Positions 33,091-44,311 of a DNA stretch of 64,000 nucleotides are shown piece after piece. Source of the stretch: Periplaneta americana (Eukaryota; Arthropoda; Insecta; Blattodea; Blattidae). The DNA lies in contig NC_091119.1 of NCBI RefSeq assembly GCF_040183065.1, positions 100,745,774-100,809,773 on the forward strand. Reading direction: 5' to 3'. A program made the position numbers and the translations under genes. The notes under the pieces are model-generated. The model saw nothing but the letters and a program-made list of their open reading frames with translations. It was not told the origin of the DNA and did not search any database. Position 1 is the stretch's first letter; every line of letters starts with the position of its first letter.

Positions 33091-35094
33091 ATTAAGAGTC
33101 AGAAGAAGAGATGATGAGCTTTAGAGATAAAAGAAAATATTAGATTCTTGAAAATTGTTATACAAATTTAATTTAATGTCGTTATTACTTTATAATACTA
33201 TTATTTCTATTATTACCATTCAGGTTCACAGTGCAATTCTTTAGTTTTTGAAGTGAAACTGGACATCCCAACAATATCTCCAGGTAATTTGATTTATACT
33301 ACAAAACATTCTTTCACATTCTACGTATGATCCTTTTCCAATCTGAAATAGCTGTAACATGTAAACACATTTTCAGCCAACATGTTGAAAATAAAACTAA
33401 CACACATACTATATGAAATCTGCAGCAAGCAGTAGATAAATTAGATGCAAAAGTTAAAAAAAAAAAAAATGTTAAAATATAAATTGTACGTAATGATGAA
33501 ATGGTCACAAGAAATGGATGTCATAAAAACTAAACATCATTGTATTATAATATTATGTGGGATTTGAGTGGGAATTTGAAATTTATAAATGTAGGCCTAA
33601 AAATAGAAAGTACACTAAACTGAAGAATTTATTTTGAGATTTCTCTGTAATGGGTTTGTAATTAGATTAGGCCACATTATGTTAAGTTATATTTCAATTT
33701 TACCGTGAGGATTCTCATTTTGAAACTTGTGAATGATTTTTTGTGTACAGAAAAACTGAACAATATCTTTTCATAAGGTAAAACAGAAACTGACTACACT
33801 CTATTTACAATAGAACTATTTGCTTGGTTTTCTCTCTCTCTTTTTTATTGCAGCTTCACTTTCTTATTGTTAAAAATGAGTTTGGATTAATAGCACGTTA
33901 GAAAATACAATACTGTTACAGCTGCTGACTTTGAAGTGTCCACACATTTATGATAAAACATCATCTTTCTCCAGAATTAAATATCTTATGAATTAATTCC
34001 ACTCTTAAAATATTACAGAGTCAGCTGGTGCAGCAGGTGAAGGTCTTCCACTGTACGGGTATTTACACAGTGTAATGAAAGTAAGTTTTAAGTGAAATTA
34101 CTGGTTTATTCAGTGTAGGTAGTGTAGGCTAAACTCAGAAAGATCTGAATATAAGCATATATCCCTCTCTTAAATATTTCAGCTGATAATGGGATAATAG
34201 CTGATCGAGTTACACCCCAAGGATGCTTAAAAAAAAAAAAAGAAAGAAAGAAAAAGCAAGCCCCTGAGGAATGCATTAGCCACATTGAAAAATCTTTCTC
34301 CATCTGTGAACTGTAAGTTTAATGTTGACTTACTTTTACTTGAGATGTTAGAAATTCATGAACTTCAGTACTATTACAGTGATTTCTTTAAAAAATACAT
34401 TAGTTGAAAGTTGGATGCTAACATTATAACAAAGAATGATTTGAAATAAAAGTAAGTCATGTCCTCATGTTTGGAAAGAGATGGGGTTTGGAATATCAAA
34501 AGTAACATTTGGAGTTTTTACATTACTTTTTCCTCCTCTTTAATGGGTGGTCCATCTACAAGGACATCTTCAATTAGTGGCAGAAAGTAAATGCTACAAA
34601 AATCACCCATTCTTTATGTTTTAACAAAATATATGTTTAATTTTGTTGACCAGATTTGTTTGACCTGGATGACTGGGAGATTACTTCTTCTCATCCTTCT
34701 AATGGAGTGATAATCTCTTGCAGCTGTTCTTGATCCCTGTGGTCTCTGGCCTCTGCTTTATCTGCTAGTCTTCAGGATTAGGTTCGAGTCAGGTGATAAT
34801 TATTAACTAATCTAAGGTTTCTGGTTGGGTTCGGGTCTGGTTCAGATCAGGCCGAGATGGGCCGGGCCTAAGAATTATGGCCCGTGCAGATCTCTAACAT
34901 ATGGGGCTTATAGCTGAAGTTGGCTCTGCCACAGTTTTCCAAGTTTTGTGTATTTGCATATGTATTTGTGTTGTGTTTAATTACAGTTACTATGTACTCT
35001 TATGTATTAGCCTGTATATTATTAATTTGTAAATATGACATGTACCATAGCATATATAATGAGACAGTGGATGTAATACATGATTATGCTTATT
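33091..35094. other. Harbinger interior, no further coding domain recognised
   Basis: AT-rich sequence with short A and T runs. Part of it (34588-34652) is repeated at about 53123-53186 (AATCACCCATNCTTTAT and ATATGTTTAATTTT). Confidence 0.5.
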
Positions 35095-35215
35095 GTGTCT
35101 CCTGAAAAATGTCGTGTTTTGTTCACACAAAATAAATAAATAAATTTTAAATTTAATTGCAGCTATAGTGCATCTCTCTTGTTTTAAGTACACATTCACA
35201 GAGTACCTGAATACA

Positions 35216-35472
35216 ATTGAAGCGTCAGCTGGAACAACATTGTAAGTTACAAAATTTTCATTCGGTGTGTTTCCGTGTAATAATGTTGTATGTCATGTTA
35301 CCTTGCTATACTCCTTGGCTTGCAACTGTCCATCAATGCAGTACGTGAAATTTGTCCACTCAAAAGTTTGCTACCCTCATAAGAACAAAGTTGTACGCAT
35401 ATACACATTTTTGCAGCTCCTGTAAATTTTACCAAATATAATTTATAATGTTGTTCCAGCCGACGCTTCAAT
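35216..35472. mobile_element. MITE with 30-bp TIRs inside a local duplication
   Basis: ATTGAAGCGTCAGCTGGAAC (35216) matches the complement of the right end (ATTGAAGCGTCGGCTGGAAC) and continues AACATTRTAA. The element is about 257 bp. The sequences on either side (35095-35200 and 35479-35565) resemble each other as direct repeats. Confidence 0.75.
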
Positions 35473-35986
35473 TAATGTGCCTCTTGAAAAATGTTGTTTT
35501 ACCATATTTTGCTTATGTAAAATAAATTTGAATTGCAGATACAGTGCATTTTTATTGTTTTAAATAGCCTACAGTGTACCTGGTCATAATTTTTAAAATG
35601 TATTTATCAAACCTTTGTGTTTGAATCATCTTAGCCTGTTAAGACATCACTGTGAGGGATCCAAGCAATAAAATATATATAAAAAGTAACGATATGAATA
35701 TGTTTGCATACATGAATCACTAGGCCTAGCGTGAATGAAACAGCTCCCTTGCAAAACATAAATGCCAATTCCAAAACTTTCAGGAAATGAAGAAAAACTG
35801 TCACGTCTAAAATTTAATAAACTGTTACAGTTTGTTAAATAATAATAATACTGTATATAGCAAGCATATCTTAAGTCTGATTAATGAAATATGTTAGGCC
35901 TACTCCTTCTGGTGAGCGATATATGCAAGGAAGGAGAAGGGAACTTGCCACCCTACCACATTATCTCCTGACAGTTGTCTCATGAG

Positions 35987-37959
35987 CAGACATCGGATTC
36001 TAGGGCAAATGCCTATTTTGTTTCTTTAGGAGAAAAGTAAAAATAATTATTAATATTTGTGTTTCATGGAAATTGAAAGGTATTCAAAGAGTTTTATAGT
36101 GCTCTAAAATGCCCTAAAACGGTTATTAGAGCCTAATTTGTTAATATTCGCCTAAAAATGCCTAACTCACTGTAAAGTTTCGCATTTTACTCTTACTTTT
36201 TATAATTTATACATGCATTCACTGCGAAATTTAAGGCATTTAAAAAGTGGAAAGTTTGCTTCACACCGGCCATGAAACCATTGATAAAGGAAACAAAATG
36301 TTTTGAATCTCACGACACTCGCAATAGATTTCACCGAATTTAACATGTTTGGAGGCATAAATGCCGACAAAGAACCAACCTTAGTTTTGAAGCAGGCAAC
36401 AATCACAACATGTGCTGCTACTGATTCAGAGATATTCTATACTATAAAAATGACTGTTTTCGGTCTGAAACCGATTAGCTGTACTGCCCTTCAGAGTGTC
36501 ATAAAATCACAATTTTTGGAGAAAGAGTGTTTTTGAAATATTTATGAAAAGTCGTAAAACTGCGAATTAATAGGGTAAACCATTACAAAATATTTAAAAG
36601 AAAGGCCCTCCTAGTGTTAACACTACCAGGAAATGCAACAATAAGTGGAACTTTGTATTTTTGTCCAATTGAATCTCAATAACAACGGTTCATTTGAATG
36701 CTCGTTAACAGTTGCTCTTTCCCTCACCTTATTTGTGTTGAGAAGTTTTGAGCGGTAGGGCGTTTTCCTGTGAAGTTTAACGCGATAATGCCGAAAAATA
36801 TAAGTGCAAAATCTACATTGATCCGGCAATGGCTAACAGAATATTCAGAATTCACTTATGATGGAAAAATAATATTCTGCAAGATTTGTAGCAAACAGGT
36901 ATGTAACAATAGTTGAAATATATAAATTCTATTAATTTTAATGAGTAGGCCTATAATATTTATACATTGACTGAGCTATCCTGAGGTATAATTCTTTTTA
37001 AGACCACTACACTTTAACCTTTTGAATTCTCCAGTCAAACGTATGTACTCATAATATTCAGTTCTTCCTTACAACTTTGATAGCAATTGCCGGGATGATA
37101 TTCTTATATTCTAATTGCTTAGCTGGCAGCTTTTCACGCTACTAATTTAGCTTCTTCTGCATGAAAGCGTGTGTGAAAGCAGTGAAAGATTATCTGAATG
37201 ACTCACGAGTGAAAAACGATATTGCCTACATAACATCAAACTTTTCTTTCATACCTGCAAGCATTGAACAATTAGAAAGTGAAAAACAATCTCTTTGTAG
37301 CCAAATAGCAATAGTAAAGGAAGCTCAAGTGAACATACATTCTGCTTTGGGCGAAACTGGGAAAAAAGTTAAAAATAAGTGGGACAACGTATTAAATAAG
37401 AATGTAGGATTTTCATTGTTGGAAAAAGTATCAAGAGTGATATCGGGGGAAAGTGTAAATGTTCCAGTAAGTATTGATGTTTCTATTGTACCTAATTTAA
37501 AATTTGCGCCTCTCACATCAGTTTCGGTTGAAATAAGTTTTTCTGCTTTCAAAATGATTCTCAGTGACAAAAGGCAAAGGTTAACTGTGGAGAATTTAGA
37601 AAAAATTCTGGTGGTGTACTGTGCAGATAATTATAATAAAGTCTGAGCATGGAACTGAATTTCAATAACTTAAAATGAGTAATCTTGATATCAATAATCA
37701 TTATTTCATTAGTTTCAATATATTAAATTTGTGCAGCTCTGTTTATAAATACAATATAGTATTCTTTTTTAATGTTTAAACATACTTTTTTGTGCGTATT
37801 TTAGTGTATAACTAAAAATTTCAGTGAAAGAAATAAGTATGATACCTTGATGTGCCTAAAATGCCTATTTTCATTAAAATAGAGCCTAATTTTACAAATT
37901 TTGAGCTTATTTTAGGCGCCTAAAACTGCAATTTTTAGTGCCTAAAAATCCGATGTCTA
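35987..37959 (+). mobile_element. hAT element nested in the Harbinger element
   Basis: The ends CAGACATCGGATTCTAGGGC and TAGACATCGGATTTTTAGGC (complement) are flanked by the perfect 8-bp duplication CTCATGAG (35979-35986 and 37960-37967). Both ends carry several GCCTAAAA/GCCTAA subterminal repeats. The transposase gene is internally deleted (36788-37646). Confidence 0.93.
36788..37646 (+). pseudogene. hAT transposase with BED-like finger, catalytic middle missing
   Basis: The first exon, 36788-36898, encodes MPKNISAKSTLIRQWLTEYS and FTYDGKIIFCKICSKQ, a BED-like start with a CxxC pair, ending in CAG before GTATGT. The second part (ORF 37161-37646) encodes VKAVKDYLNDSRVKNDIAYI, SNFSFIPASIEQLESEKQSL and, at the C terminus, LKFAPLTSVSVEISFSAFKM, VENLEKILVVYCADNYN. 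The APLTSV.VE.SFS..K..L...R......NL...LVVYC end is the dimerisation region of a hAT group often annotated as CGG-repeat-binding-like. The RNase H catalytic core is absent. Confidence 0.85.
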
Positions 37960-37984
37960 CTCATGAGTGATGCCTTATTGGTAT

Positions 37985-38240
37985 TCCAATCTATCTTCGG
38001 AGAGTTGACTAAACAACTAGCAGACACAAAATGAAACAGTTCTAGGAAAACTTTAATCAAGACCTATAATATATACATAAAACCTGTATTAAAATACTAT
38101 TCAGAAGTATTCGTAACAGCATCAAAAAGAGACAGAATCCCTTGGGGGGGGGGGAAATAAGCCTTGCACTTAATTACTGGAGCAAATAAAACTACTCCCA
38201 ATGAAGCATTAAAAGTCATCACTTCAATTAAACCAAGCAG
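37985..38240 (+). pseudogene. Jockey-like non-LTR RT C-terminal fragment
   Basis: Plus-strand frames give QSIFGELTKQLADTK, KTLIKTYNIYIKPVLKYYSE, VFVTASK and, after a G-run frameshift (38143-38152), ALHLITGANKTTPNEALKVI. The YI.PVL.YGSE....ASK.....+...AL.LITGA.KTTP pattern is the Jockey RT C terminus. It abuts the Harbinger transposase fragment on the other strand. Confidence 0.8.
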
Positions 38241-38406
38241 CAAATGCAGCACTAGCTCGATTGACAACAGTTCCTGCTGTAACTTCGTGGACCCCACAAA
38301 AATCTCCTACTGTTGTCAATGTTCTCCCAGTGGCATAGAATCTCAATACCAGTAGTAGTTGGTCCATTGGAGGTAAGGCATTATTTCTGGAAAAATGTAT
38401 AAACAA
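38224..38406 (-). pseudogene. Harbinger transposase, N-terminal fragment
   Basis: ORF 38224-38406 reads HFSRNNALPPMDQLLLVLRF, then YATGRTLTTVGDFCGVHEVT and TAGTVVNRASAAFAAWF. It matches the region ahead of the catalytic core in HARBI1-like transposases (ALSP..QLL..LRFYATG....VGD..GVS..TV.R.V..VS.A.A). The DDE core is lost where the non-LTR fragment begins. Confidence 0.85.
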
Positions 38407-39191
38407 TGAGATTTGGTTACAACTTTACCGGTAAATCTTTACAATAGCGTTACCAAAAGAAGGCAAGGACTCCCTACAGGATAGCCTGGAAGAGAGAGGT
38501 TTGGATGTAGTTTTGACATTTTTTTTTAGACAACTGTAAATATATGCAAATCATACTAACCTGTCACTAACTCGATCTTACGAAAACTTGTCTTTTCCCT
38601 TTAATTAGTAAGAAAACACAGTAATGAAATGAATGTGTTGCCCTTCCCTGCCGCCTACTCTTCTATCTCGATAGAACGATCCCGCCTACCCGTACCTCTC
38701 CACCGCACTCCACTTTCACAGCAACTTTCCACCTTTATTTGGGAAATTGGTGTCGGCACTCAATTTTTCTTTCGTTTATGGTACATATGACTTGACTAGA
38801 ACCCAAATATGTGAATACATTTGTATCGTAATGTGGTAACGCAATTGTGAAGAAATGGTAGTTTACCATATAAAGGATTTTGATATATTATATACTGTTA
38901 TTATTTTTTATATAAAAGTATTTTGAAACTGTTATTATTGTAAGTTACCCTATATTATTATATCAATCACCTTCATACCTTGTAAGGGCAACAGAACACC
39001 TGTATGAAGCAACATTCTAACCTCACTTCTACTGTATTACAGGTTACTGTACTTCAAAGTAATTATTATAGTGTTATTATATACAAAATATTGATGTAAT
39101 ACCTACCGAAATAGTGTAGCTTATTATTAACTGTGTACTTACGAGCTGTGTCTTGTTTCAGTTGATAATTGATTTCATGTAGTAGGTATCG

Positions 39192-39392
39192 TTATTCGAA
39201 ACTGTCTAAAAAATTTCTCGTCATCCCATTCTTCAAAATTATTTGGACGGGGCCTAATTCGTTTTGCTGTTCTGATATAACGAAGCATCTGCTCCAGAAC
39301 TTATCATCAGAATCAGTATCAAAATTAAATTGATCCTTCAAATCACCAGCTGTACAACGTGCAGCCATCTTGATTTCAACACCGAGTTCCAA
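39192..39392 (-). pseudogene. Possible first exon of the Harbinger transposase gene
   Basis: A 66-aa ORF (IKMAARCTAGDLKDQFNFDT, DDKFWSRCFVISEQQNELGP) lies near the right TIR on the same strand as, and upstream of, the transposase fragment. Placement fits a 5' exon; no domain is recognised. Confidence 0.4.
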
Positions 39393-39574
39393 CCTCCGGA
39401 TAACGCCAATCTGCTACTCTGCCTCCCGGATTGCTAATCTGGAAGTTTAGCCTCCAGATTGCACATAACCAAAAGTCGTAGTACGCAATTACAACCCAAC
39501 TTCCGGATAAATATGCCATCTGCCGGATAAGTTTAAACTAGAACTTTATCCGAGAGTCGTAGTACAGGCCCTAA

Positions 39575-39845
39575 ATCGCTAGAACAGAGTTAGTCAACAG
39601 TTCTACTCGCTCCGTCTCCAGCTCTAGCTCCGTCGGCGTTAGTTCCACTTTCAAGCGCTAGATGTTAGTGTAATCGAGCACAGCCAAAAGTTCCTCGATA
39701 ATTGAATGTAGGAGTTGAGACACAGGATCCAAACATCGCCTACCTTGTTGCATAATCCAATAAAGGCTTTGCTTTGAAGAAATTCAAGTTCACAGCTTTT
39801 CCTTATTTCTCAATGATAACCTAACTGTTATAACTTAATAATGTT
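39575..39845. other. No gene seen
   Basis: Flank of the Harbinger element; includes a C/T-rich CTCCGTCTCCAGCTCTAGCTCCGTC stretch. Confidence 0.4.
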
Positions 39846-40148
39846 TATGCTCGACCATGCCGAAATGTAGTAATTATACACCTGGTAGCGTCCTTTAATG
39901 CATGTCATTAAAGTACACCTATTCATTAAAGTTCAGGTTTTCGATTATTCTCGGATATGCAATCGAAAGACAACTATCGAAAGGTCACGGAGGCTGGAAA
40001 TCCAATACTGTCGCAGAAGGTTATGTTCTGTTACTATAATAATTAGCGTTAATTGTAAATAATATTCAAATAAATTCAATTTGTCATCTCGTTTTTCGAT
40101 GTCGAATTCAATTTTAAGGTTATATCAAGACTAATATTTATCTTACTA

Positions 40149-40724
40149 CAGAGTTGGGCAGATAAAACCGGCCCCATCTCATGCCATATGATTTGGAAAA
40201 TAAATTATGTAGGGTATTGATTTCTTTTCTTTCTTTTTTCTTGAAAATGTAATTATGTTGGCTATACTGTATCTTCCGCGTATTTTGTGTCGTTGTTGCG
40301 CCATTGTTGCTTATAACCTCTTCCGTTTGCTGTTTAAAAGTCAGACGTTCTAAACACATGTAAAGAGTTGTTCTTTAAATAAGCATGACTTATTCAATAC
40401 CAGAGCGAATATTCATTGTGGAGGCGTACGTACAGACCAGCTCTATTAAGGAAACACAACAATTATTCAGAGACAAATATCCGCTTCGCTCAGTACCAGC
40501 GAAAAGCAGCATTCAAGATTTGGTGCGAAAATGGAATAGACAAGTGTTTTCATGAACCTGTTAAAACGTGCACAGAAGTGTCTAGATGCAGATGGAGGGC
40601 ACTTCCAACATTTATTATGAAGGTAAATGCATTTTATTTCCATTTCATTCCATTTTAAGTTTGTTTCAAATCATTAGTACCTCTCAATGTCATAACACGG
40701 GCCGGCTTTATCTGCCCAACTCTG
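40149..40724 (+). mobile_element. Internally deleted Tc1/mariner-superfamily element
   Basis: The TIRs CAGAGTTGGGCAGATAAAAC and CAGAGTTGGGCAGATAAAGC (complement) are flanked by TA (40147-40148, 40725-40726). The other copy of the host repeat at 48.9 kb lacks the insert. Inside is the N-terminal 56-codon piece of a transposase at 40385-40555. Confidence 0.92.
40385..40555 (+). pseudogene. Mariner-like transposase N-terminal HTH fragment
   Basis: The frame MTYSIPERIFIVEAYVQTSS, KETQQLFRDKYPLRSVPAKS, IQDLVRKWNRQVFS ends in TGA. The R.FIVE....S...T...F...YP....P....I..LV.KW pattern is the first helix-turn-helix of mariner-type transposases. The rest is deleted. Confidence 0.75.
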
Positions 40725-41286
40725 TATTATCAAGGTCGTCGATATTCGTTTCCCGGAAAAAAAATCAATACTTTCGCGTCTGCGCACATCTTACAATTCA
40801 TGAGGTAGGCTATTACACTCACATAAAATAACATGAATACTTACGAATAATTTCAAGTTAGAAATATGGTCGAGCATAAAAAGTCGTATGAAACTTGCCT
40901 ATAATGATAATTAAGACGCTCGTATGAAAATTATGAAACTCGCTTGCGCGCGTTTCATAAACATCCTCGCGTCTTAATTAGTATCATTATAGGCTCGTTG
41001 CATAATGTACTATTATGTTTTACATACAACATTGCGTAACAAATTTTAACTTTTTTTTTTCGCACTGGGCATGTGATACATGTTTTCTATATAATTTGAC
41101 CCTTCTGAATACGAATATGCAATAAAAAGCAGTTATCGGTTACGATTTTTGAGAAATTTTGGAAATTATATCTATTCAAAATATTGCCTTATATAATGAC
41201 AATCAGAAGATTACAGATTTCTTTTTCTGCATTTTCTTTCATACGGGCATCAGGTAAATTACGAGATAAAGATTAACAATACTTTT

Positions 41287-42603
41287 CTAGCATATTGGTA
41301 CTCCACTGTCTTGATATCTTTTTCCCATAGTTGAAATTTCTTGATGAAAGCTCTCAACATGCTCATCACTGAAATCGTCACAATTATCGGGAAAAAAGTC
41401 AAGATGGGAGTGAAAGATGTGAATTTTCAGGCATATGTTACAACCCATAGTTTCATACGTCAACAGTAAATTTTGCACTAGTTCTTCATAGTTCTCACTA
41501 CTACGGTTACCCAGAAAATTTAATATAACCTCCTTGAATGCATTCCAGGCGGCTCTCTCTTTTCCTTCCAAAGATTCGAAGTGATTGTCCATTATTTCTC
41601 TAATTTGTGGTCCATTGAAAACTCCCTCTTTTATTTTCGACTCACTAATAGCAGGAAATTTTTCCTGGATACGTTTAAATGCTTCAGTTTTATGATTCAT
41701 CCCTTTAACAAAATTCTTTATTAACCCTAACTTAATGTGTGAAGGGAGTAAAAATTACTTTACTTTGAGGTACAAGGAGTTGATGTATAATATATTTCTT
41801 CCCTGGCTCTAATACCCATTTCAGTTTGGTTGATAGGCCTTCCCCTCTACTCACACTCTTTACCATCCGTGAAGGGGAATATGCTACTGTACATCTTACT
41901 GACGTTCGACTAATTGACTTCGAACATAGTGAAAATTCTTATTATTGAAAATGTTTACCGGTAATCTATATTTCGAAAGCCTATACTAAGCGTTTGTATT
42001 TCATTTTGTTGTTGTTTTTATCAACTGGCACATTAAAGAGCTACTAACAGAAGAAGATAAATGTTTTCTTCACAGCTAGTTCGTACTCTAGCATACACAA
42101 TGGGACAATCTGCACTGTGTCGCTGCCCCCGACTTCATAATACAAACTGACATTCCTTAATTTAATTAATTATTAGTTGAAAATATTGTAATAACAACAC
42201 TAAAATATAGGCCTACTCAAACATGTAATTGTCAAACATCTGTGTCACTGTATTTTATATTCACTTAAGTACCTTATTTAATATTTTATTTTCTTGTGTG
42301 TAAAGTTAAAATGTATAAGAGGTAACAGCTACCGTAGAGTTACTCACGGACTCAGGGCTAGTAGAAGGGGAAAGAAATGCCTTCGCATCCTCTCAACTTG
42401 TATGAAATGTCGTTTAGCGATTGTCGTTTTATTTTATAATGCTTATCTCGAGCGCGACTGTCCCATTCGCACAGAAAACAGCAAAATTTTGTGTAGGCTA
42501 GCCTAATTGCATTCCAAAAAGCAATGCTATAACTTTCAAATCGCACATATAAACTATTCGTAATTTGAATATTATCATTAAAGCACACTTTGAAGAAATA
42601 CAC
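41287..42603 (-). pseudogene. Second copy of the 17192-18878 gene family, decayed
   Basis: On the minus strand from the right: YMCDLKVIALLFGMQLG and YTKFCCFLCEWDSRARDKHY (42600-42490), then an insertion or decay, TPSHIKLGLIKNFVKGMNHK (near 41740-41690), and ORF 41287-41700 with ISESKIKEGVFNGPQIREIM, ERAAWNAFKEVILNFLGNRS, LKIHIFHSHLDFFPDN and DEHVESFHQEISTMGKRYQD. The part homologous to the element at 17.2-18.9 kb is clear. The right TIR region may survive near 41035 (CGTAACAAATTTTAACTTT resembles CGTACAACAAATTTGAACTTT). Confidence 0.8.
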
Positions 42604-43414
42604 GTCTTAACAAAGAATACTAACACCACGGAAATCCGGTAAACTGAAGCGGTTTCATATATTGAATCTGTGTCTCCCCCTCCCAATAAAAGAATTTCCG
42701 CTTTTAAAAGTCGTATTTCTCAAGGTGGCCTGTTGCAAAATATAAACTACAGTAATGTCATTAAAGCTCACAGTAACAGAAATGCACAGCTCAAGTAAAA
42801 TCAGGTAAACTCAAGCGAATTCATACTGCGAACCTGTTCCTCTCCCCTCCAAATAGACTCGTAAAAGGGCAATAAAATAATTTCCGTTTCTACAAGTGCT
42901 TCTAACATGGTGGCCTACTTATACTAATATTGTTTTCACATAATGGGTCGTCATATTTGTAAAACAAAATAGTTACATACGAAATACGGTGATTTTTTAA
43001 AATAGAATGCATATAAAATGAATTATATTGTGCATCTCAAAAAAACCCGAACTGATGGAACATTTTGATTGTTATTTTTGAATTCAGCAAGTCGAAATTA
43101 GGTAAGAATTTGTTAGTTTTATGTCTGGCGTAAAATACTGTTGACCAGAGTAAAATTATATTATAAAATACTGTAATATATTACAAAATTATGTATCAAA
43201 TTCGTTTAATATTTGCATGCAATATGTAGCTATATGGTTTTACTTCTCATAGGAGTTTTGTTTTTCCATTTTCAGCGCTATCAAATCATTACATATTTTA
43301 ATTGTTGTTGAGGTCAACGTCTCAACTCTCATTATAAATGAACTGTAGAGTCTAGACATTTCAGTTAATTACGGATTTATTATTTCATCAGTCCAATTTA
43401 TTTTCTTTGAGTAC
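42604..43414. other. No gene seen
   Basis: AT-rich. It may contain the decayed 5' part of the preceding element, but I could not recognise it. Confidence 0.45.
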
Positions 43415-43426
43415 ATAATGTACTTA

Positions 43427-44299
43427 CTTACTGGCTTTTAAGGAACCCGGAGGTTCATTGCCGCCCTCACATAAGCCCGCCATTGGTCCCTATCCTGAGC
43501 AAGATTAATCCAGTCTCTACCATCATATCCTACCTCCCTCAAATCCATTTTAATATTATCTTCCCATCTACGTCTCGGCCTCCCTAAAGGTCTTTTGCCC
43601 TCCGGCCTCCCAACTAACACTTTATATGCCTTTCTGGATTCACCCATACGTGCTACATGTCCTGCCCATCTCAAACGTCTGGATTTTATGGTCCTAATTA
43701 TGTCAGGTGAAGTATAACAATGCTTGCACCTCTGTGTTGTGTAACTTTCTCCATTCTCCTCTAACTTCATCCCTCTTAGCCCCAAATATTTTCCTAAGAA
43801 CCTTATTCTCAAACACCCTTAATCTCTGTTCCTCTCTCAAAGTGAGAGTCCAAGTTTCACAACCCTACAGAACAACCGGTAATATAACTGTTTTATAAAT
43901 TCTAACTTTCAGATTTTTTGACAGAAGACTAGATGACAAAAGCTTCTCAACCGAATAATAACAGGCATTTCCCATATTTATTCTGCGTTTAATTTCCTCC
44001 CGAGTGTCATTTATGTTTGTTACTGTTGCTCCAAGATATTTGAATTTTTCCACCTCTTCGAAGGATAAATCTCCAATTTTTATAGTTCCATTTCGTACTA
44101 TATTTCGGTCACGAGACATAATCATATACTTAGTCTTTTCGGGATTTACTTCCAACCCAATCGCTTTACTTGCTTCAACTACAATTTCCGTGTTTCCCCT
44201 AATCGTTTGTGGATTTTCTCCTAACATATTCACGTCATCCGCATAGACAAGAAGCTGATGTAACCCGTTCAATTCCAAACCCTCTGTGTTATCCTGAAA
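43427..44299 (-). mobile_element. 5'-truncated RTE copy
   Basis: ORF 43865-44278 reads [20 protein letters not shown] to [11 protein letters not shown]. One frameshift near 43865 and a second near 43740 lead to ORF 43438-43812, which ends in NLRVP. ATAATGTACTTA at 43415-43426 and 44300-44311 is a perfect 12-bp duplication. Confidence 0.93.
43865..44278 (-). pseudogene. RTE reverse transcriptase fragment with YADD box
   Basis: 137 residues starting just before the YADD motif, then [40 protein letters not shown] and [20 protein letters not shown]. The frame is lost at the base run around CCCTACAGAAC (43863-43873). The continuation in another frame carries the C-terminal domain to 43438. Confidence 0.8.
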
Positions 44300-44311
44300 A
44301 TAATGTACTTA

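Larger units (their letters stand above)
31398..39571. mobile_element. PIF/Harbinger element, 8.2 kb including nested insertions
   Basis: The ends GGGCCTGTACTACGA (31398 and complement at 39571) are identical over 15 bp. TAA lies outside each (31395-31397, 39572-39574), the 3-bp duplication expected for PIF/Harbinger. A Myb-like accessory gene reads rightward near the left end and transposase fragments read leftward near the right end, the two-gene layout known for this superfamily. A hAT (35987-37959), a MITE (35216-35472) and a non-LTR fragment lie inside. Subterminal copies of CCGGATAA/CCAGATT motifs occur at both ends. Confidence 0.88.
39846..41020. repeat. Dispersed palindromic repeat family, copy 1 (interrupted)
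   Basis: Shares long stretches with 48603-49255: ATGCTCGACCATGCCGAAAT, TAATTATACACCTGGTAG, TATTCTCGGATATGCAATCG, ACTTTCGCGTCTGCGCACAT, and TATGCTCGA in inverted form near 40865. It ends in a long inverted repeat, CCTATAATGATAATTAAGAC against GCGTCTTAATTAGTATCATT. A mariner derivative (40149-40724) interrupts it. Confidence 0.8.

Noticed and set aside
34920-35105. Small membrane protein (61 aa, hydrophobic)
   Set aside because: AT-rich DNA gives hydrophobic frames by chance; no homology is recognised and it lies inside a Harbinger element.
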